From Bacillus pseudomycoides DSM 12442 (lineage in GTDB: Bacteria > Bacillota > Bacilli > Bacillales > Bacillaceae_G): a stretch of DNA of 64,000 nt. A program made the position numbers and the translations under genes. The stretch lies in assembly GCF_000161455.1 (NCBI RefSeq), contig NZ_CM000745.1, forward strand, positions 1,932,686 to 1,996,685, given 5' to 3'. The notes beneath the pieces are model-generated. The model did not search any database. It saw nothing but the letters and a program-made list of their open reading frames with translations, and was not told where the DNA came from. Below, one piece after another: positions 62,000-64,000 of the stretch. The number at the start of each line of letters is the position of its first letter. Positions within the stretch are counted from its first letter, which is position 1.

Positions 62000-62088
62000 G
62001 ATTAACAATAGAATTGAATGACACCCTGCCTTGAATGTCTTGCAAACAGAAGAACTTAGAGGGAGGGCTTTTTGTGAGGAAATAATAT
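62000..62088 (+). other. Spacer downstream of the amidase gene
   Basis: No gene was seen. It ends in GAGGAA at 62076-62081, which serves the short membrane-protein frame that follows. Confidence 0.4.
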
Positions 62089-62235
62089 ATTAAAATTATA
62101 AACATGCTAATTGGACTTATCATTGTAATAGCTATGCAATTCGTGTTGAAAAGGGCAAGTCAAAACATGTGTTATGCATTGATTGAAGTGACAATTACTT
62201 TTGTATGCCTGTTCATTTTCCATGTTTATCGGTAG
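62089..62235 (+). CDS. Small membrane protein, possible ATT start
   Basis: A 48-residue frame with two hydrophobic segments (LIGLIIVIAMQF and TFVCLFIFHV) around a basic loop (LKRASQ). The only ATG (62104) has no ribosome binding site. Five codons earlier an ATT at 62089 has GAGGAA at an ideal seven-base spacing and would give KIINMLIG at the start. ATT is a rare but real start codon; alternatively an original ATG has mutated. No family was recognised. Confidence 0.5.
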   Translation: MKIINMLIGLIIVIAMQFVLKRASQNMCYALIEVTITFVCLFIFHVYR

Positions 62236-62297
62236 GATGAAATTGTATCCATGTTGGAATAGTTGAGAGAACATATTCTAGAAAAAATTTAAAAATA

Positions 62298-62354
62298 TAT
62301 TGACAACTTTTAGTCAATACATTAATCTTTAAAATGTTAATGATAATCAATTTC
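62298..62354 (+). promoter_or_regulatory. Fur box and promoter region of the siderophore-binding protein gene
   Basis: GTTAATGATAATCAATTTC at 62336-62354 matches the 19-bp Fur consensus at 16 positions. TTGACA (62300-62305) is a candidate -35 with a weak -10 (TAATCT at 62323). TATTGAC and GTCAATA (62298-62304 and 62313-62319) form a 7-bp inverted repeat over the -35. Repression by iron-loaded Fur is the clear prediction. Confidence 0.8.
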
Positions 62355-62368
62355 ATCTAGGAGGACAT

Positions 62369-63331
62369 ATGACCCGAACTAAAAATATCTTTATTCTCTG
62401 CATTGTAATGTTAACGGTTATGATTGCAGGATGTGGCAAAGAAGAGAAGAAAGAAACGAATACAGCAGCAGAAGGAAAAGAATCGTATGTAATTAAGCAT
62501 GCGATGGGGGAAACAACGATTAAAGGAATACCTAAAAGAGTCGTTGTCCTAACAAATGAAGGTGCCGAGGCACTTTTAGCGGTAGGAGTTACACCGGTTG
62601 GTTCTACAAAACCAAGAGCTGGTGAAGAATGGTATCCGCATTTAGCAAAAGAATTGAAAGATACAAAAGTTGTAGGAACTGAGCGCGACGTTAATTTAGA
62701 GGCGATTATGAAATTAAAGCCTGATTTAATTATTGGGAATAAGATGCGTCATGAAAAAGTATATGAACAATTAAAAGAGATTGCACCTACTGTTTATGCT
62801 GAAGCACTACGCGGGGATTGGAAAGAAAACTTTACGTTATACACAAAAGCCGTAAATAAAGAAAAAGAAGGTCAAAAAGCGCTGGATGATTATAAGAAAC
62901 GTATTGAAGCGATAAAAGAGAAACTAGGAGATAAAATAGTATCTAAAGTTTCTATCATTCGTTTCGTTCCAGGTGATGTTCGTATTTATCAAAAGAATTC
63001 ATTCTCTGGTGTTGTTTTGCAAGATATCGGATTTAAGAGGCCAACACTTCAAGATAAGGATGATTTTGCGATAAAAGGTGTTACAAAAGAGCAAATTCCA
63101 AATATGGATGGAGACTACTTATTCTATTTCACATCTGATAAAGATGCTAATAAAAATAATGAAGGAAATACGATAGCGAAAGAATGGACAGAAGACCCAC
63201 TCTTTAAACAGCTACAAGCTTCCAAAAATAATAAAGTATTCGAAGTAGATGAAGTTATTTGGAATACAGCAGGCGGCATTAAAGCGGCAAATCTTATGTT
63301 GGATGATATTGAAAAATACTTTCTGAAATAA
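62369..63331 (+). CDS. Iron-siderophore ABC transporter substrate-binding lipoprotein (YfiY-like)
   Basis: A 320-residue lipoprotein with IAGC lipobox (Cys near residue 22) and a FecB/PBP fold: IPKRVVVLTNEGAEALLAVGV near residue 55, LEAIMKLKPDLIIG near 105 and VDEVIWNTAGGIKAA near the end. The fold and a Fur box upstream mark it as a receptor for a ferric siderophore; the exact siderophore is open (the schizokinen-type YfiY group is closest in general look). No permease or ATPase genes are next to it, so it must share those of another locus. GGAGG precedes the ATG. Confidence 0.9.
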   Translation: MTRTKNIFILCIVMLTVMIAGCGKEEKKETNTAAEGKESYVIKHAMGETTIKGIPKRVVVLTNEGAEALLAVGVTPVGSTKPRAGEEWYPHLAKELKDTKVVGTERDVNLEAIMKLKPDLIIGNKMRHEKVYEQLKEIAPTVYAEALRGDWKENFTLYTKAVNKEKEGQKALDDYKKRIEAIKEKLGDKIVSKVSIIRFVPGDVRIYQKNSFSGVVLQDIGFKRPTLQDKDDFAIKGVTKEQIPNMDGDYLFYFTSDKDANKNNEGNTIAKEWTEDPLFKQLQASKNNKVFEVDEVIWNTAGGIKAANLMLDDIEKYFLK

Positions 63332-63344
63332 GTAAATAACCTAT

Positions 63345-63380
63345 AAAAACACATCACTATTAAATTGTGATGTGTTTTTA
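63345..63380 (+). terminator. Terminator of the siderophore-binding protein gene
   Basis: AAAAACACATCAC pairs with GTGATGTGTTTTT. Confidence 0.9.
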
Positions 63381-63464
63381 TATTCTTAAATAACTGAAAA
63401 ATCATCACTATTAAGTGCAAATAAGTTGTAAAATGAAAATAATTATTAGGAAAGGAGTGGTAAT

Positions 63465-64000
63465 ATGGCAACAGGTGTTCATAAAGATTGGATTTTGTTT
63501 AATGGAAGAATTGTGAATATGAAGGAAGAACAGCCAATGGTTGCATTAGAAGAGCGAGGTTTACAATTTGGTGATGGTATATATGAAGTGTTTCGTTTAT
63601 ATAATGGGAAACCTCACCTACTAGATTTACACTTAGAAAGATTCTTTAAATCTATGAAGGAAATTCATCTTGTTCCACCTTTTACAAAAGAAGAATTAAT
63701 TGAACAACTTCAGCAATTAATTGAGAAAAATCAATTTCAAGAGGATGGGAATGTGTATATTCAAATTTCAAGAGGCATGCAGCCACGAAATCATGTATAT
63801 GAATCAAATCTAGAGCCAACTTGTTTTGCAAACATTGTTTCATTCCCGAGACCGCTATCTTTAATGGAAAAGGGAATAAAAGTAACAGTGGAAGAGGATA
63901 TTCGCTGGAAGTTTTGCCATATCAAATCTTTAAATCTTCTTCCTAATATTATGATTAAGAATAAAATTAATGAAGAAGGGTATCAAGAAGCGATATTAGT
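63465..64000 (+). CDS. dat: D-amino acid aminotransferase, partial (runs off the window)
   Basis: The first 178 residues of a class IV PLP aminotransferase are present. WILFNGRIV at the start, LEERGLQFGDGIYEVFRLYNG near residue 30, ISRGMQPRNHVY in the middle and the catalytic Lys in FCHIKSLNLLPNIMIKN near residue 150 match D-alanine aminotransferase (about 290 residues). It makes D-glutamate and D-alanine for the cell wall. AAAGGAG precedes the ATG at 63465. The C-terminus lies beyond base 64000. Confidence 0.93.
   Translation, partial: MATGVHKDWILFNGRIVNMKEEQPMVALEERGLQFGDGIYEVFRLYNGKPHLLDLHLERFFKSMKEIHLVPPFTKEELIEQLQQLIEKNQFQEDGNVYIQISRGMQPRNHVYESNLEPTCFANIVSFPRPLSLMEKGIKVTVEEDIRWKFCHIKSLNLLPNIMIKNKINEEGYQEAIL

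Noticed and set aside
1..64000. CRISPR arrays, tRNA or rRNA genes, prophage or defence islands
   Set aside because: No regularly spaced repeats, tRNA-like cloverleaf ends, rRNA signatures or known defence genes were recognised.

Overview
The window is chromosomal DNA of a low-GC, spore-forming Firmicute, and almost certainly of the Bacillus cereus group. The evidence is the strongly AT-rich base composition, GGAGG-type ribosome binding sites with frequent TTG and GTG starts, three T-box leaders, a block matching the B. subtilis ypjP-thyA-dfrA-plsC neighbourhood, and a ~159-bp element flanked by TTTAT that fits the group-specific repeat bcr1. No rRNA, tRNA, CRISPR array, intact insertion sequence or prophage module was seen.

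Layout. 1-2.5 kb: bcr1-like repeat, an S51 peptidase-like protein and a methyltransferase. 2.7-5.6 kb: a DegV protein, and a padR-MFS efflux operon with a clear promoter and operator. 5.9-10.1 kb: a giant cytosolic TPR protein with an embedded C39-like cysteine peptidase domain. 10.2-24.8 kb: three T-box units (a second, eukaryote-like IleRS; an archaeal-type AspRS; an NSS-family amino-acid symporter). Between them lie a 26-aa amphipathic peptide gene, a small acidic protein, a tetR-DUF418 operon, a secreted HEYGH metalloprotease, an FAD monooxygenase-like enzyme and two gene relics. 24.9-29.4 kb: a DUF4097 lipoprotein and an ABC exporter facing a divergent gene that fuses a histidine kinase and a LuxR-type response regulator in one chain. 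29.5-39.3 kb: metabolic and housekeeping genes, including the Amj lipid II flippase, a GntP / iron alcohol dehydrogenase / GntP cassette, a racemase and TrmO.

39.4-46.3 kb: HAD and GNAT enzymes, an EcsAB-like ABC transporter whose ATPase is broken by one extra T in a T7 run, a YpjP homologue, a TnpB 3'-end relic and a beta-lactamase-fold serine hydrolase. 46.5-55.2 kb: thymidylate synthase and dihydrofolate reductase (coupled folate metabolism), a PbpC-like transpeptidase, azoreductase with an operator, PlsC, a hemolysin III-family protein, a minimal TatA-TatC pair and a second DegV. 55.3-64 kb: a metallo-beta-lactamase-fold hydrolase, a Sco copper chaperone, Hsp20, asparagine synthetase, a cell-wall amidase with duplicated SH3 domains, a Fur-controlled siderophore-binding lipoprotein and the start of D-amino acid aminotransferase.

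Amino-acid supply is a recurring theme: two alternative aminoacyl-tRNA synthetases, one amino-acid symporter (all T-box controlled) and asparagine synthetase. Cell-envelope functions are also frequent (Amj, PBP, amidase, Tat, PlsC). The most novel-looking items are the 26-aa peptide locus at 13.9-14.15 kb, three other very short membrane-protein genes, the fused two-component protein and the TPR/C39 giant.
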